Notes: a model not told the origin generated them from the sequence alone. A DNA stretch of 64,000 bases from Gnetum montanum (GCA_015680685.1 MNCI01023453.1:785410-849409), one strand, 5' to 3'; shown: positions 37,868-48,347, numbered from the stretch's first letter. Translations and numbers: made by a program.

Positions 37868-38469
37868 TCATATCTCGCGGTCACGGCCGCGGTTCGCGTC
37901 GCTACGTGCCATTTTGTCCCAAGGACTAGCAAAATCAAAATAGCAGAATTCTTGGGTCATCTCAATTGGTTCATAAACTACACGTTTCTCTGGATCATCG
38001 TAGCGTACTTCCACATATCCACTCAGGGGGAAGTCTTTTCGTAATGGATGACCTCGAAACCATAATCTATTAATATACGGCGTAGATCCAGATGATTTAT
38101 GAAATAAACACCGAACATATCCCATACTTCTCGCTCCCACCAGCCGGCTGATGGAAATAGACTTACTACCGAGGATATTCGTGTTATTTCATCTACACTG
38201 GTTTGTACACGAATGCGCGAGTTATACCGAGTACTTAATAAATTATAAACCACTTCAAATCTGCGTTTTCGAGAGGGATAATCCACTCCGCAGATATCGA
38301 TCAAAACTTGGAAACGCGTATAGGTATGATATTTCAGGAACCATAACAATTGAAATGGGTAGTCCGTATCGGTATATGATCTATTTTCGTGTTCCGATCT
38401 TTCCATTTTATGTACCCATCTATTGGGTAAAGTATCTATCGGATATTGGAAAATTAATTTGTTACCCGT
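37868..38469 (-). pseudogene. nad9: NADH dehydrogenase subunit 9 (mitochondrial complex I), frameshifted
   Basis: nad9 encodes the 30-kDa-type subunit of the matrix arm of complex I. Homology starts at an ACG codon at 38469-38467 (TGNKLIFQ, then TLPNRWVHKMERSEHE). ACG starts are normal in plant mitochondria, where C-to-U editing makes AUG. The body has the expected [39 protein letters not shown] and DYGFE. One base is missing at about 38051-38056 (GAG GGT CAT expected), so the frame shifts. The C-terminal part [20 protein letters not shown] continues in the next frame to a stop at 37868, with a tail ([16 protein letters not shown]) longer than the usual end. Not functional as it stands. A sequencing error in the missing G cannot be excluded. 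Confidence 0.95.
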
Positions 38470-38742
38470 AATCCTTTTCGTTTCTCAATAATTACTTGAA
38501 GAGGGTCAGGACCTTACCTTACCTTACCATGGGATATGCCTACCCTATCATTCCTAACATAGAGATCCTATCATTCCTAACATAGAGATCCCGTCCACCA
38601 CTTGTAAATTGTCATGTGTAATACTCGCTCGTTCGTGGAGACAGCCATTGAGATCCATCCACCCTACTATCACTCGGACCCACGGTGCTCCACTTGTGGA
38701 GAAAAGACAGCACAGCCTGGTGTAAGCGCCTTGTTGATGTCT
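38470..38742. other. Short spacer with tandem duplication between nad9 and the cob end
   Basis: Includes a CCTTA run (about 38510-38527) and a perfect 23-bp tandem duplication at 38544-38566 and 38567-38589. No gene. Confidence 0.6.
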
Positions 38743-39080
38743 CTAGTAAGGTTTTATTCTTCCAACTCGTCCCGGAATGGGCGTTATGGCGAAGAACAAG
38801 GAGAAAGCTACTGGAGAAATTTGTCCAATAGTCACATATGGTGCCTCCACGGGTTCACATCCAATCCAACCTAATAGTAAGCAATCCTACAGGAACAACC
38901 AAAATAGTTTCTGGTAAATCGGACGAGAACTTGAGCTACACACATATGCACTTTTCATAAAAGGTAGAGCCAACGGAGATATAAACACTAGTGCTATTGC
39001 AACTACACCTCCTAATTTGTCTGGGATACTGCAAGGAATGGCATGGATTGGTGGGGAATACCATTCCGGCACAATGTCAT
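38743..39080 (-). pseudogene. cob: Apocytochrome b, 3' end only, with in-frame stop
   Basis: cob encodes the central haem-bearing subunit of complex III. About 113 C-terminal codons are present: IVPEWYSPPIHAIPCSIPDK, LGGVVAIALVFISPLALPF, SSSRPIYQKLFWLFL, then a TAG at 38889-38887 where Ala is usual, then DCLLLGWIGCEPVEAP, VTIGQISP and FFAITPIPGRVGRIKPY with a stop at 38743. Ser and Pro where other plants have Phe and Leu (EWYSPP for EWYFLP, PIPG for PILG) are what unedited mitochondrial DNA would show. The 5' end joins directly to a copia fragment at about 39080, so at least two thirds of the gene is missing. Confidence 0.9.
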
Positions 39081-39542
39081 TTCTCTGATTGCCATTTCCA
39101 TCGGAGTATCAGCAGGTTTACATCTGAGAATTCCAGTTTCTTTGAGTAGATCAAGTACATACTTTCGTTGAGAGATGACANAATTCCAGTTTCTTTGAGT
39201 AGATCAAGTACATACTTTCGTTGAGAGATGACAATACCTGCCTTGGACCTTGCAATTCCATTTCGAGAGAGTATTTCAGGTTCCCTAGGTCTTTGACTTC
39301 GAATTCATGAGCCAGAAATTTATTGAGATTCCCAATTTCCTCTTCATGATCTCCTATTAGAATTATATCATCCACATATACAATCATGATGGATGTTCTT
39401 CCACTAGCAGAAATCTTTACAAACAAGGTGTGATCAGACTGACATTGCGAATATCCAAACCTCTTCACTACCTTAGTGAATCTGTCAAACCATGCTCTAG
39501 GGGACTGCTTAAGTCCATAAAGAGATTTCTGGAATTTACAAA
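39081..39542 (-). pseudogene. Copia reverse transcriptase fragment (3' half of a split element)
   Basis: Reads FQKSLYGLKQSPRAWFDRF, FVKI, MIVYVDDIILIGD (the YVDD active site intact), FEVKDLGNL, then, after a one-base loss near 39255 and removal of the artefactual duplication, KYVLDLLKETGIL and CKPADTPMEM. Homology begins exactly beside a 35-bp repeat remnant (39543-39572) and picks up where the fragment at 56891-58640 stops. It ends at the junction with cob. Nuclear-type retrotransposon DNA inside mitochondrial-type DNA. Confidence 0.85.
39129..39233. other. Assembly seam: 52-bp duplication around a single N
   Basis: 39129-39180 and 39182-39233 are identical, separated by N at 39181. Collapsing one copy restores a continuous copia frame, so this is two overlapping contigs joined without merging, not biology. 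Confidence 0.9.
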
Positions 39543-39572
39543 GGGGTAACTCGGGCACTCATTCCCCGGAGT
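39543..39572 (-). repeat. Broken 35-bp hairpin repeat at the copia breakpoint
   Basis: On the minus strand it ends ...GAATGAGTGCCCGAGTTACC then CC, and the next base is copia (TTTGTAAATTC). The GGGCTTTAG head is missing here and is found at the other half of the copia, at 56881-56890. Confidence 0.75.
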
Positions 39573-40838
39573 ACGTAATCTGTGGCCGAAAACAAGTTTC
39601 CCTCATTCCCCGCTATCGCTCCTCCAATACCGTGTATCTGCTTCCCCTGACTTTCATCCGAGTCCGATTGTGTCGTGAACCTGGTCTCCACTTCAGCCAA
39701 GAATGTATCTCAGTAGTACCCGATTGTTATGTGAAATGTGCTAGTGAATGCAGGGTAGGCATGAAGCTTGTCCAGGCAGCCTTCGTACGGCGGGAGGTAG
39801 GGCTAAGGCATGTAGCCCCTCGGTCCAGATCAATTCCAGAATCCGGGTAATCAGGTTTGTCACAAACGTGCTGCTTCCTTCTCCAACGTGCAGGCTGCGA
39901 GTCACGACCTATAACAAACTAGTAGATGACCGGTACCCTCCTTCGGAACTACCTTGTACTTCGTAGCGGTCTCCCAGTTGTAAACTAACCTGAACGAGAT
40001 CTTACGTAGCTGTTACATTTCTGTACGTATATGTCCCGTATCGTATATGTCCATATGTCCATCGTATCGTATATGTCCATATAATAGCACATCACGTACT
40101 GAACTATCCTACTGACTGAACTACCACTTTACAGTACAACTGCTCTCACACTCCGAATAACGTAACGGTGTGCAACGTTGCACACGTTGCTAACGTCAGT
40201 GGTTTCACCGACGGACCACCGTTATCAACCACTGTCCCTCTACCCTTCCTAAGTGAGGTGTTGCGTGTTGCGTCGACCGCTGCTAGTGAACGCGATGCAC
40301 TCACGTGTTCTTTACGTGTTACATCAAGGCATGAGGTCTTGTAATTAAGGCATGATGTGTAAATGCCGTTGTGTCCTTCTCCTTTGCGGGTTTAGGCCCT
40401 TCCATCGAAATGAGCAGAGATCGTCAAAGAATCTTTCTTTCCTTCGCGAATTCTTCGATTCTATATTCTATTCTTCGAGTCTATATTGGTTATCCACTTC
40501 TTCCATCTGCTTCCAGCCATCTATATGGAAAAACCATCTGCTTCCAGCCAATTTCATTGCTAGTTCCGAGCCTGGCAACAAGGGAAAGGGTCCAGTGTAC
40601 AAGTAAACTTCTGCCAGTGAAGGATCCTAACCCCGACTCTATAGCTCTATAGTTTGAGGAGGAATGATGGAGTACTTTCTACTTCTCGGTGGAGGAATGA
40701 ATTTCTTTCTACTTCTCGACCTAGCCTTTTGAAGTGCGAATCCTACTCAAATATCAGTTGGAGTTGCCATTTCCATGCCATTCCCTTTGTATGCGGTTTG
40801 ATATCTGGTAATTAGTGTGAGGAGTAGGTCCAAAAAGA

Positions 40839-40890
40839 ATAGATCTGTATAGCTTGAATGCTTTGATAGATCTGTATAGCTTGAATGCTT
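40839..40890. repeat. Tandem duplication, 25-bp unit
   Basis: ATAGATCTGTATAGCTTGAA followed by TGCTT at 40839-40863 is repeated at 40866-40890. Confidence 0.85.
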
Positions 40891-41246
40891 CGCTCTTCTT
40901 TCTACTTCACGTTCCAGTTCCCGTGCCCTTCCATTGCTACTTCAGCGAGTTTCAGTTTAGTTGGAAAGGGTTGCTGTCGGGTGATCCAGTCAGAAAGGGT
41001 TGCTGTCTAGGAGTAAGTCAAGCCTTGTATAGCCTTCGGTAAATTATCGTGTATAGCCTTTGGAAATTCTCTCTTTTCAAATGATTGGGGTTGGGGGTCA
41101 TTTCAGTCGCGATCTAGCCTGTTTCATTTCAGTCATTGAGTGCTCAGTCCAGTCTCATCTAATTGCCAGCTAAGCCCGTAGGAGCAGTTTCAGGTAACAC
41201 TTTTTCTGCCTTTCTCTATAATCGGAAGTCGTGCACTTAAGAAAAT

Positions 41247-41302
41247 AGTAGATCCCTAAGTCTAGCTTAGAAACAGTAGACCCCTAAGTCTAGCTTAGAA
41301 AC
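41247..41302. repeat. Tandem duplication, 28-bp unit
   Basis: Two adjacent units differing at one base (AGTAGATCCC against AGTAGACCCC), each ending CTTAGAAAC. Confidence 0.85.
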
Positions 41303-41676
41303 AGGATGAATATGTTGTACTACTTATAGCCTATTATATAGTAGCAGCAGAGCAGCCGGGTAGGGCGGGCTAAAGCCCTGTACAATTGTACATATTGTCA
41401 AATTGGAGTTGCCTTTCAAGTAGGAAGTTCTTTTCCATACATAAAACGTGCTACAGGATGTTTGTCATAAAGTGAGCGAGTTTCAGCTTACTGTACTTTT
41501 CTCCAGAGCCAGTTTCAGCTTGCTGTAAGTGAGGTGTACTCCACTAGCTTGATGGCAGGAATTCTTGTTCACAAAAGGCTATCACAAAGGAGGAATCAAT
41601 CCTTCCTTACTAAAAGTAAGGTCTCTTGGCTCACGGTGTTCTGATAGGGAAACTCTCTTATCCCTTCGATTTGATG

Positions 41677-41751
41677 GATTACGTAGTCGGGGAACGAGTC
41701 CCCGAGTTACCCCGATTACGTACTCGGGGAACGAGTCCCCGAGTTACCCCC
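41677..41751 (+). repeat. Two hairpin repeats in tandem with GATTACGTA spacer
   Basis: Core copies at 41688-41713 and 41725-41751, each preceded by GATTACGTA (41677-41685 and 41714-41722), period 37. These lack the GGGCTTTAG head and have TCGGGGAACGAG instead. Confidence 0.85.
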
Positions 41752-42573
41752 GATATCCGGTCGTTTCCTGAGTGGATTTCGAAAGGGTTACTGATAGGAT
41801 CAAATTAGACCCATTAACGGCATTGGCTTGGCATGGACGTAGGAAGAGTACAACATGGAAGGGACGGAATATGATAACCTAAAGGGGTTCATTCATAGAA
41901 GTTCCACTTTTTTAGGTAAGCAAAAGGGTCAGTAGTCATTGACAATGGAAAAGGGTTTCCAAGTGCCTGTCTTTCCCACTCTTTCATATAGTATGTCATT
42001 TTGCCTGATGCAAGATGCGCTGGCGAATTACCCTGCCTGTTGCAAGATGCGCTGGCAAGATGGACTGGTACCTCTTCACCTCTTCTAGCACCTCTAGCAC
42101 TAGCACTAGCACTAGCAGGAAAACATTCATTTTCAATGAAAAAAGAATGTGTAGGTCAAGGACAAGCCCGCAATGGAAGAAAGAAAGGGCGAAGCGTGAT
42201 AATGCTGATCGGGTGAGATGGCCCGCCAATCAATGATTGAAGCCAGAGCCGAAGGCGAGGGAGGATGATGTTGATGCTGGACCAGTCACCTGATGATCAA
42301 AAGAGATTCCCAGAAAACTAGGACAGAGTCTGGAAGGCGAATATCTAGTTGTGTCTACTTGTAGTATGCATGACTAGAGTTGTTGCGTAGCGTGGAAGAA
42401 CTATGGACAATCAAGTTCTTCCCAAACACGATTCGCCTTCTACAGGGATATGGTATTGTTTGGTCTTGCTTTTCGTCATTTTTCAATAGTCTCAAGCCAG
42501 GTCCCTCTACTTGCTTTCCACCGTCATTGGACTAGGCTTCCCGGATCCCTTCGGTGCTGACAAACAACTAGAC
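41752..42573. other. Mitochondrial-type spacer
   Basis: No gene recognised. Contains a CTAGCA run near 42095-42118 and a local repeat of TTGCAAGATGCGCTGGC-type sequence (42009-42057). Confidence 0.5.
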
Positions 42574-42607
42574 GGCTTTAGCGGGGAACGAGTCCCCAAG
42601 TTCCCCC
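42574..42607 (+). repeat. 35-bp hairpin repeat
   Basis: Near-consensus; CCCCAAG replaces CCCCGAG, leaving the longer GGGGAAC/GTTCCCC pairing weakened by a neighbouring mismatch. Confidence 0.8.
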
Positions 42608-42729
42608 GTTAAAAAAATCCCAATCAATATCCATCAGCTGAGGATCGGATTGTTTTCTTTCCTTTCCCTTGTGGCGAAGGGGAATGGGGAATGAGTCGGT
42701 AATTGAAAACTCTTCAACGAGTCCTTCCA

Positions 42730-42758
42730 TTCCCCGCTAACGCGGGGAACGAGTCCCT
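42730..42758 (+). repeat. Inverted pair of hairpin-repeat cores
   Basis: TTCCCCGC at 42730-42737 and GCGGGGAA at 42742-42749 form an 8-bp stem around TAAC. The right arm continues CGAGTCCC as in the family. It looks like two copies meeting head to head. Confidence 0.7.
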
Positions 42759-43246
42759 TATCTATGACTGGAGAAAGGAATGGTACGTACGCACGTATAA
42801 CAGTACTCATATCATGCTGCCTTTTGATTTCTCATTCCATCCCACGGCCTCGTAGGCCTAGCACCCCACCTGACTAACTTGTACTCTTTTTTGAAAACCA
42901 TTTCGTTACGGAGAAGAAGAAAGCACAGCGTTCGCCAGCAAGTGACCCGGTCACATCTCTTGGTCAGGGCGGGCAACAACTTGACAGTATCTCAGTATCT
43001 AAGTAGACTTAGTGGCAGACTTGTCCTGAAGCTAAACAAAAAAAACACAAAAAAATCGTACCCACCACTTCTTGAAACATTCCGCCTTCATCGGATGGAT
43101 GGGACGGACAAGGCTATAGATAGAGTGGAGAAATGCGTTATGGGACACAAATGGCAGATCTTCCTACTCAGAAGGTCAAGTAGAAAGCTACAACGGTAGC
43201 TTACCTCGGATCAAGTAAGCACAGAAAGCGAAGTAAGAATGTTGGA
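42759..43246. other. Mitochondrial-type spacer
   Basis: A 106-residue plus-strand frame at 42879-43199 is rich in Arg, Lys and Ser. I recognise no family. It could be a chance frame. Confidence 0.4.
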
Positions 43247-43281
43247 GGGCTTTAGCGGGGAACGAGTCCCCGAGTTCCCCC
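43247..43281 (+). repeat. 35-bp hairpin repeat, consensus copy
   Basis: Identical to the majority form. The flanks show no duplication. Confidence 0.85.
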
Positions 43282-43544
43282 AAATGGTCCCTACTCGTTA
43301 CATGCTATGCGCGTTGAACGGAAACATGTAACTTACCTCACTTTGAGAACGATGGTACACCAGCATGGACAGTTTCGCTGATCACGTCGCTACGTATTAC
43401 ACCGAGCTAGAAATATTAGAAGGGAAGGTCCCGGACTAGAAAAAAGAACCGATTACCTGATTGTTAGTGGAAGGTTGTTGCATTGTATGAGTTTCCATGA
43501 GGACGACTATGAGGTTACAAAAAGCATTTCCGTGAAACGTGCAC

Positions 43545-43571
43545 AGCGGGAACGAGTCCCAGAGTTCCCCC
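43545..43571 (+). repeat. Truncated hairpin repeat
   Basis: Begins AGCGGGAACGAGTCCCAGAG, continues TTCCCCC. It lacks the GGGCTTT head. Confidence 0.75.
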
Positions 43572-44462
43572 ATCTTGCCTCCTTTACTACTTTATAATAA
43601 CGAAGTGTTTAAAGGGGTAGGGGTATTTAGTTACAGCATGCATGAATGTATGGTGAAGCCCCGCATTGGCTGCTAAAACACATTTTATCAGGGGTTGGGC
43701 TACCACGGGTGGGGGTAACAGAAGTTTAGCGAAATGTATAGGCCATTTCTTCCTAAGGCCCGAGCCCAAACCCGACGTGAACACGAAAAACCAGCTGCAA
43801 CACGACCTCACCCAACAAGTTCATACCGTCAAAATAGACCAAACTGGTGACCCTGACCAGATAGTCGAAACCCGTATCCAACGTACGTACCTCTACGCAC
43901 CCTAGGTCAATCCCAAAACCTACGTTGGAAAACACATAATAGAATGAAATCACCAAAGTGACCAAAACTCAAGTTATCATGTAATATAATACCATAAAAT
44001 CACTCAAATGATCATGTAATAGAATCATAATCCCAAGGATGATATGAAAGAATAGGAGCAGCCACGCATTGGCCGAAAGAAATAACACGTTCTATCCAGT
44101 TTGTCAACTGGGTCTGGTAGTTTGGGCCTTAGGTCAAACAAAGATTTCGTATAAGGGAAGTTGGCCTTTCATGCCATCCCCCTTTGTAGCTCGAAAAATT
44201 ACATGTAGTTAACTATAACTACATACAACTAGAACTGCATAAGCGCGTAGGTCCACTATCTGCTTCGCAAATAGCCGTTCGTTCCCCGCCCTCGCTACTA
44301 CATTCCTTGATGATCCTACTCACTGGGCGCTAGCCTCGAAACATACTTTTGATTTATCTTTTTGTTGTTGTCAGTTTGCATGAGCCGATCGCGGCTCTCG
44401 GCTCCATGTTCTCAGTTGCATCCAATCGTGCACCTTCTTTCAGCACAATTACTGCTCGTCGA
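43572..44462. other. Mitochondrial-type spacer
   Basis: No gene recognised. Frames at 43666-43905 (+) and 43965-43753 (-) overlap each other and match nothing known to me. Confidence 0.4.
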
Positions 44463-44497
44463 GGGCTTTAGCGGGGAACGAGTCCCCGAGTTCCCCC
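44463..44497 (+). repeat. 35-bp hairpin repeat, consensus copy
   Basis: Identical to the copy at 43247-43281 apart from flanks. It lies 143 bp below the truncated reverse transcriptase ORF. Confidence 0.85.
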
Positions 44498-44639
44498 GGT
44501 CACCAAGCATAAGGTTGAAGATACCCTCATTGCAGCTCATTCTTAGCTACCCTAATTGCAGCTCATTCTATTAATTGCATCATTCCACGGGTGGAGGGGG
44601 AGCCCATTGGAGATTTCTACTCCGTTCCCGCCCGTTTTT

Positions 44640-45170
44640 TTATTGATTTTTGTAATTTATTGACAAAATGCCAGTTCCAGTTAAGCAGCAGGAGAGCGTA
44701 GCTGAAAGGGGTGAGTTTCCTATAAGTTTTGTTATGGCGGGTGGGGCACCCGCAAGGGAGAGCAGCTTAGTCACGTTTTCGTGCTTGAGTGTCTTGAAGC
44801 ACTTTCTGACGTCTAGGAATTTTAGGTGGGTCACGCCTTGCCAGTTGCAAAGCTCTGCGTATAGTGTTAGGGCGCCGCGGTAAGGAAGAAACCCATGACT
44901 GGTGGGTTCCATTAATGGGTTCAAGGCTTCAGTTAGCATTAAGTGAAGAGCACATAATAGTGCGCGGTCTAGTCGGTGAGGAATTGTTATGGGGTGAACC
45001 CCGACCTTTCCGGGGGCTTTTGGAATGAATAACCGATACATTGTGCGAAATTGGTAGCTCCCAAGGGAAAGTTTACGGTACATTCGTATTACCTCGCCGT
45101 GAGTTAGGTTAGGTGTTTTTTGTATTCTTTTATTAGGATATATTGAAGATAAAAACCAAGGTTGAACCAT
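44640..45170 (-). CDS. Truncated group II intron-like reverse transcriptase/maturase
   Basis: 176 residues. Residues about 40-120 match the first blocks of group II intron reverse transcriptases: FRTMYRLFIPKAPGKVGVHP, ITIPHRLDRALLCALHLML, EALNPLMEPTSHGFLPYRG and LKFLDVRKCFKTLKHENV, where LDVRKCF holds the first catalytic Asp. The frame stops at 44640 before the YADD block, so polymerase and maturase (X) domains are absent. A typical intron reverse transcriptase is 450-600 residues. Just below the stop, minus-strand sequence near 44600 could encode a GSP-like remnant in another frame. It is not matR as I know it. Probably a relic of a free or intron-borne mitochondrial reverse transcriptase. 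Confidence 0.6.
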   Translation of the reverse strand: MVQPWFLSSIYPNKRIQKTPNLTHGEVIRMYRKLSLGSYQFRTMYRLFIPKAPGKVGVHPITIPHRLDRALLCALHLMLTEALNPLMEPTSHGFLPYRGALTLYAELCNWQGVTHLKFLDVRKCFKTLKHENVTKLLSLAGAPPAITKLIGNSPLSATLSCCLTGTGILSINYKNQ

Positions 45171-47813
45171 TTCCCCTGAACACCAAAAACCATTTCTTTA
45201 CAGTTGCACATTTTTCTACTAACAAAAAAATGAATATTTGTCATATTAGAAGAGGAATGGATTAACGCAAAAGAACTGGGTCGGCCTCGTGCAAACAAAA
45301 GCATAGAACGAGCAACGCCAGGCATGGTTTGTGTATGACGAGTGCTCATGTTGTAATGTAATGTATGTATGTATCCGGGGAAGAAAGGTCTATTATTTCC
45401 CATCCCCGTGACCTCTTAAGAAAGAGCTCTTTTCCCTGCTCTCAGGATCATGTTTGTGGTAGGATCGTTGATTCCTCGCTGATTAGCGAAGTGAGACTTA
45501 CCTGAGGTACGAACGAAGGGGAGGTTCTCGCCGGAGAGAAGCCTGGGCCGTTTCACGATGGGCAATCGCTGTCAACTATCATATCATGATTAATTGAGTT
45601 CGCGGAGCCTTTTGTCGACATAGGACAAACAAGTATTGAAAGGCCATCGCCGGTCTTCTAGCGTTTGAAGTTCCCCCGTTCTTTTTTGGAGAGCCGTGTA
45701 GGTCGTGCGCGATTGTGGAATAGCGCTTGTTGATGTAAGGCGCCACATTGAAAACCTAGGATTCCCGAAGGGTTTTGTGTATGCTCTCGGGAGGGTGGGC
45801 CCTTATAAAAAATGGGCTCCTCCTCTCTGGCATGACCAGGTTGTGTATCAATTCTATCTTCTGGTTTCCCTGCTCCTGGTTTTCGGGGGGAATGCCTTAA
45901 TAACGATATGATGGCGTGCGTATGTATGTAATAGGAAGTAAGAACTACTACTATTACAAACGTTATAACTAAGGAGAAAATAGATAGTTATGTTGATAAT
46001 TGGGCGACCAAAGGGAGTGGGAACGAATGAAGTGAGTTACCCCTTGAAGCCGACTGAGAATATAGGCCTCGCCAACGGAGAGGACCCGCAGCTCATGTTT
46101 TAGGATCGGGCGTAGGTTCATCTCTCGCAGCTAATTGTTTGATTTTGGTTTTATGGTTTATTGGTAAGGTAAGACACTTTTACCCTACAACAAGGTGCGA
46201 GGGGAGGGGATATCGGACGAATCCTCGATGAGGACAAATCCCCGATAGTATGATTTCATACCCTGGAGCTTCCGCTCAAGGGCTTAGTTACATCTCTTAC
46301 TCACTCGGGCGAAGGTTTCTCTCTTTTATTGTCTTATTCCTGCTTTCCCTTATATGGGAAATTTGGTTTTCTCTGTCTTTTTTCAGTCTCATTTTCAGTC
46401 TCATTTGCTTTTTCAGTCTCATTTCCTATTTGTTTTGTGTGTTTTTATTGGTAATAAGTATTAACTAACAATGTCTTCCTGCAGCTAATGTCTATGGCTC
46501 GCGCGTAGGTTCATGTCCTCTAATTGTTGGATTTTGTTTTTATGTTTGGGGATACAATCATTTAGTTAGAAATACAAAAGCTACAAACTTCTTAGTAGTC
46601 TGGTCTAACACACACAACCAAGGGCTTGGAAAGGAATCATAGAGTATAAGACTGTAGGCGCAGCTGAGCGTAGAGTAGGTCCAGATCTGGTTACCTCGTA
46701 AGAGGTCAGGCTTGACGAAAGATGGTCGGGGTCAAACCCGGGGCGTGTCTAGACTATATAAATTTCGGTTGGTTACCGCAAGCCCAAGGACAAAAAGACT
46801 AGGATTCTAGAGCTCGAACAGTCTTCCAGTGGTCTCCTTTCCTTCTTCATTAGCTCATCTCTTTCAGACCCTTGCTTGTTGCCTACCGGACTACTAGAAC
46901 TAATTAGCTGACCTTCGTATCCTTCCTCTCCTGTTAGTCGAGTGATTGCATCTCCTGACTCTATTGCTCTTTCTTTTCTTCCTCTTCCAATCCCTTACTT
47001 TGGTAAGGGAAAGAGTGCTCATGTCATTCGCTATTAGTTAGTTATAGCTTGGCTTGCTTACGGGTTACTTTGATAGGTTTTCTCAATAGCCGTGCCTAAG
47101 GCGAGCTCCAGTTCTTTAGAAACTTGAATACTAAACTCTATTGCTAGCCTAACTCTATGGCTTAGTGCTTTCATAAAGGAAAGCACAAAGAAACCTTCTT
47201 GCCAGCGATTGAATACAAACTACCTTCCTTTCGGGTTTTCCTCTATGGCATGGCTTCTTTCTGAAGAATAGAAACACTACTCAAATTCATTCACTTCTCT
47301 TGTCTTCTCGAATTACACAAAATAATTAGCTTCCGTTTCTTTAAGAGCTAATCCTCTGATAGCTTTCACTATCCGTCTTTCTTGTCTAGCTAGCCTTGCT
47401 TCCTTGTGTAGTGGGTTAGGGCTGTATGGATGGAATACTGGATAAGAGGAACTGCCTGACTACTAGCATGAGCTTCCTTTCTTGATTGCATAAAGTCATT
47501 TCATAACAACTGTCTTGCTTAGAGCTAGTCTGACTTACCTGCCTTACCTGACTACCATAATTGAAGTGCTTACCTGCTTGATTCTCTCATAAAGTAGTAT
47601 AGCTGAAAGTCAGTCTTCTTGCTTAAAAAGCAGACTGTATGATTGCGGGCTTTTATTAGCTTCATCTACCTATCTACCTACGGGTTCGAATTCATTCTAG
47701 CTTTCAAAAGTCTTATCCTTTTCTTCTTCCTTTCTAGCCTAGCCTAAACTAAAGGAGAAGAACCACTCGAAAAGAGCATACCTGATTTCCCTGGTGATTG
47801 AAATTCAAGGTTA
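45171..47813. other. Mitochondrial-type spacer with two hydrophobic frames
   Basis: No recognised gene. 45705-45911 (+, 68 residues) ends in a single hydrophobic helix. 46250-46468 (+, 72 residues) is mostly Leu/Phe/Ser/Ile with one or two possible membrane helices, from a repeated TTTTTCAGTCTCATT sequence. Such frames arise by chance in mitochondrial spacers and I do not claim expression. A second-subfamily repeat lies at 46013-46043. Confidence 0.4.
46013..46043 (+). repeat. Second repeat subfamily, copy 3
   Basis: GGGAGTGGGAACGAATGAAG followed by TGAGTTACCCC, closest to 36120-36147. Confidence 0.6.
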
Positions 47814-47847
47814 GGGCTTTAGCGGGGAACGAGTCCCAGAGCTCCCC
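47814..47847 (+). repeat. 35-bp hairpin repeat
   Basis: Variant with CCCAGAGCTCCCC in the second half. Confidence 0.8.
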
Positions 47848-48274
47848 TGCTTGCTTGAATGAAGTAGCTTATTTATAAGCTAGAATTGCTTACTTAAGAA
47901 TAACCACTAGCTACCATGAGCATACCAGAGAACAGAACTCTGCTTCTTCTCGGGTTGATTCTCAGTTCTTTTTCCCCGTCGCCGAGTAATGCTACGGTCG
48001 TCACTTCTTGCCCAGCTACGCGTTTCAATACAATAACGTGTATTAGTATTGCCACGATGAAGGGACGATCATGCTACGTTTCGTTACTTTCTTTAGTAGT
48101 AGTCTAGTCAGTCATCTTCCACTTGATCAGATATTGGTTGGGCAGGAACTCTTGCTTACGGGTTAGTTGGTAAGGGCCTTTTGAACAGGTCCCTTTCCAA
48201 GTATGTCCGAATGAGGATCATCCTGTGGTTACCGGATGATGGGAATAACAAAGAAGAAATTTGGAAATGAGTAC
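47848..48274. other. Mitochondrial-type spacer
   Basis: A 63-residue plus-strand frame at 47916-48107 begins with a hydrophobic stretch (LLLLGLILSSF). It resembles nothing I know and may be a chance frame. Confidence 0.4.
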
Positions 48275-48308
48275 GGCTTTAGCAGGGAACGAGTCCCTGA
48301 GTTCCCCC
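48275..48308 (+). repeat. 35-bp hairpin repeat (AGCAGGG variant, first of a close pair)
   Basis: Shares the AGCAGGGAAC change with the copy 39 bp further on, so the two probably arose from one another. Confidence 0.8.
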
Positions 48309-48347
48309 AAATGTGCTTTGTTATTTGAATTGTTTCAAATGAAAGTA

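Larger units (their letters stand above)
39573..41687. other. Mitochondrial-type spacer with short duplications
   Basis: No gene recognised. Contains tandem CGTATATGTCC-type units (about 40025-40085), a 25-bp duplication (40839-40863 and 40866-40890) and a 28-bp duplication (41247-41274 and 41275-41302). Confidence 0.5.

Noticed and set aside
45690-45715. Group II intron domain V start (GAGCCGT)
   Set aside because: The following bases do not form the required stem and bulge, and it lies on the wrong side of the reverse transcriptase ORF.
46664-46760. tRNA or group II intron domain V
   Set aside because: There is a hairpin-like CGGGGTCAAACCCGG, but no acceptor stem, anticodon arm or domain V signature can be fitted.
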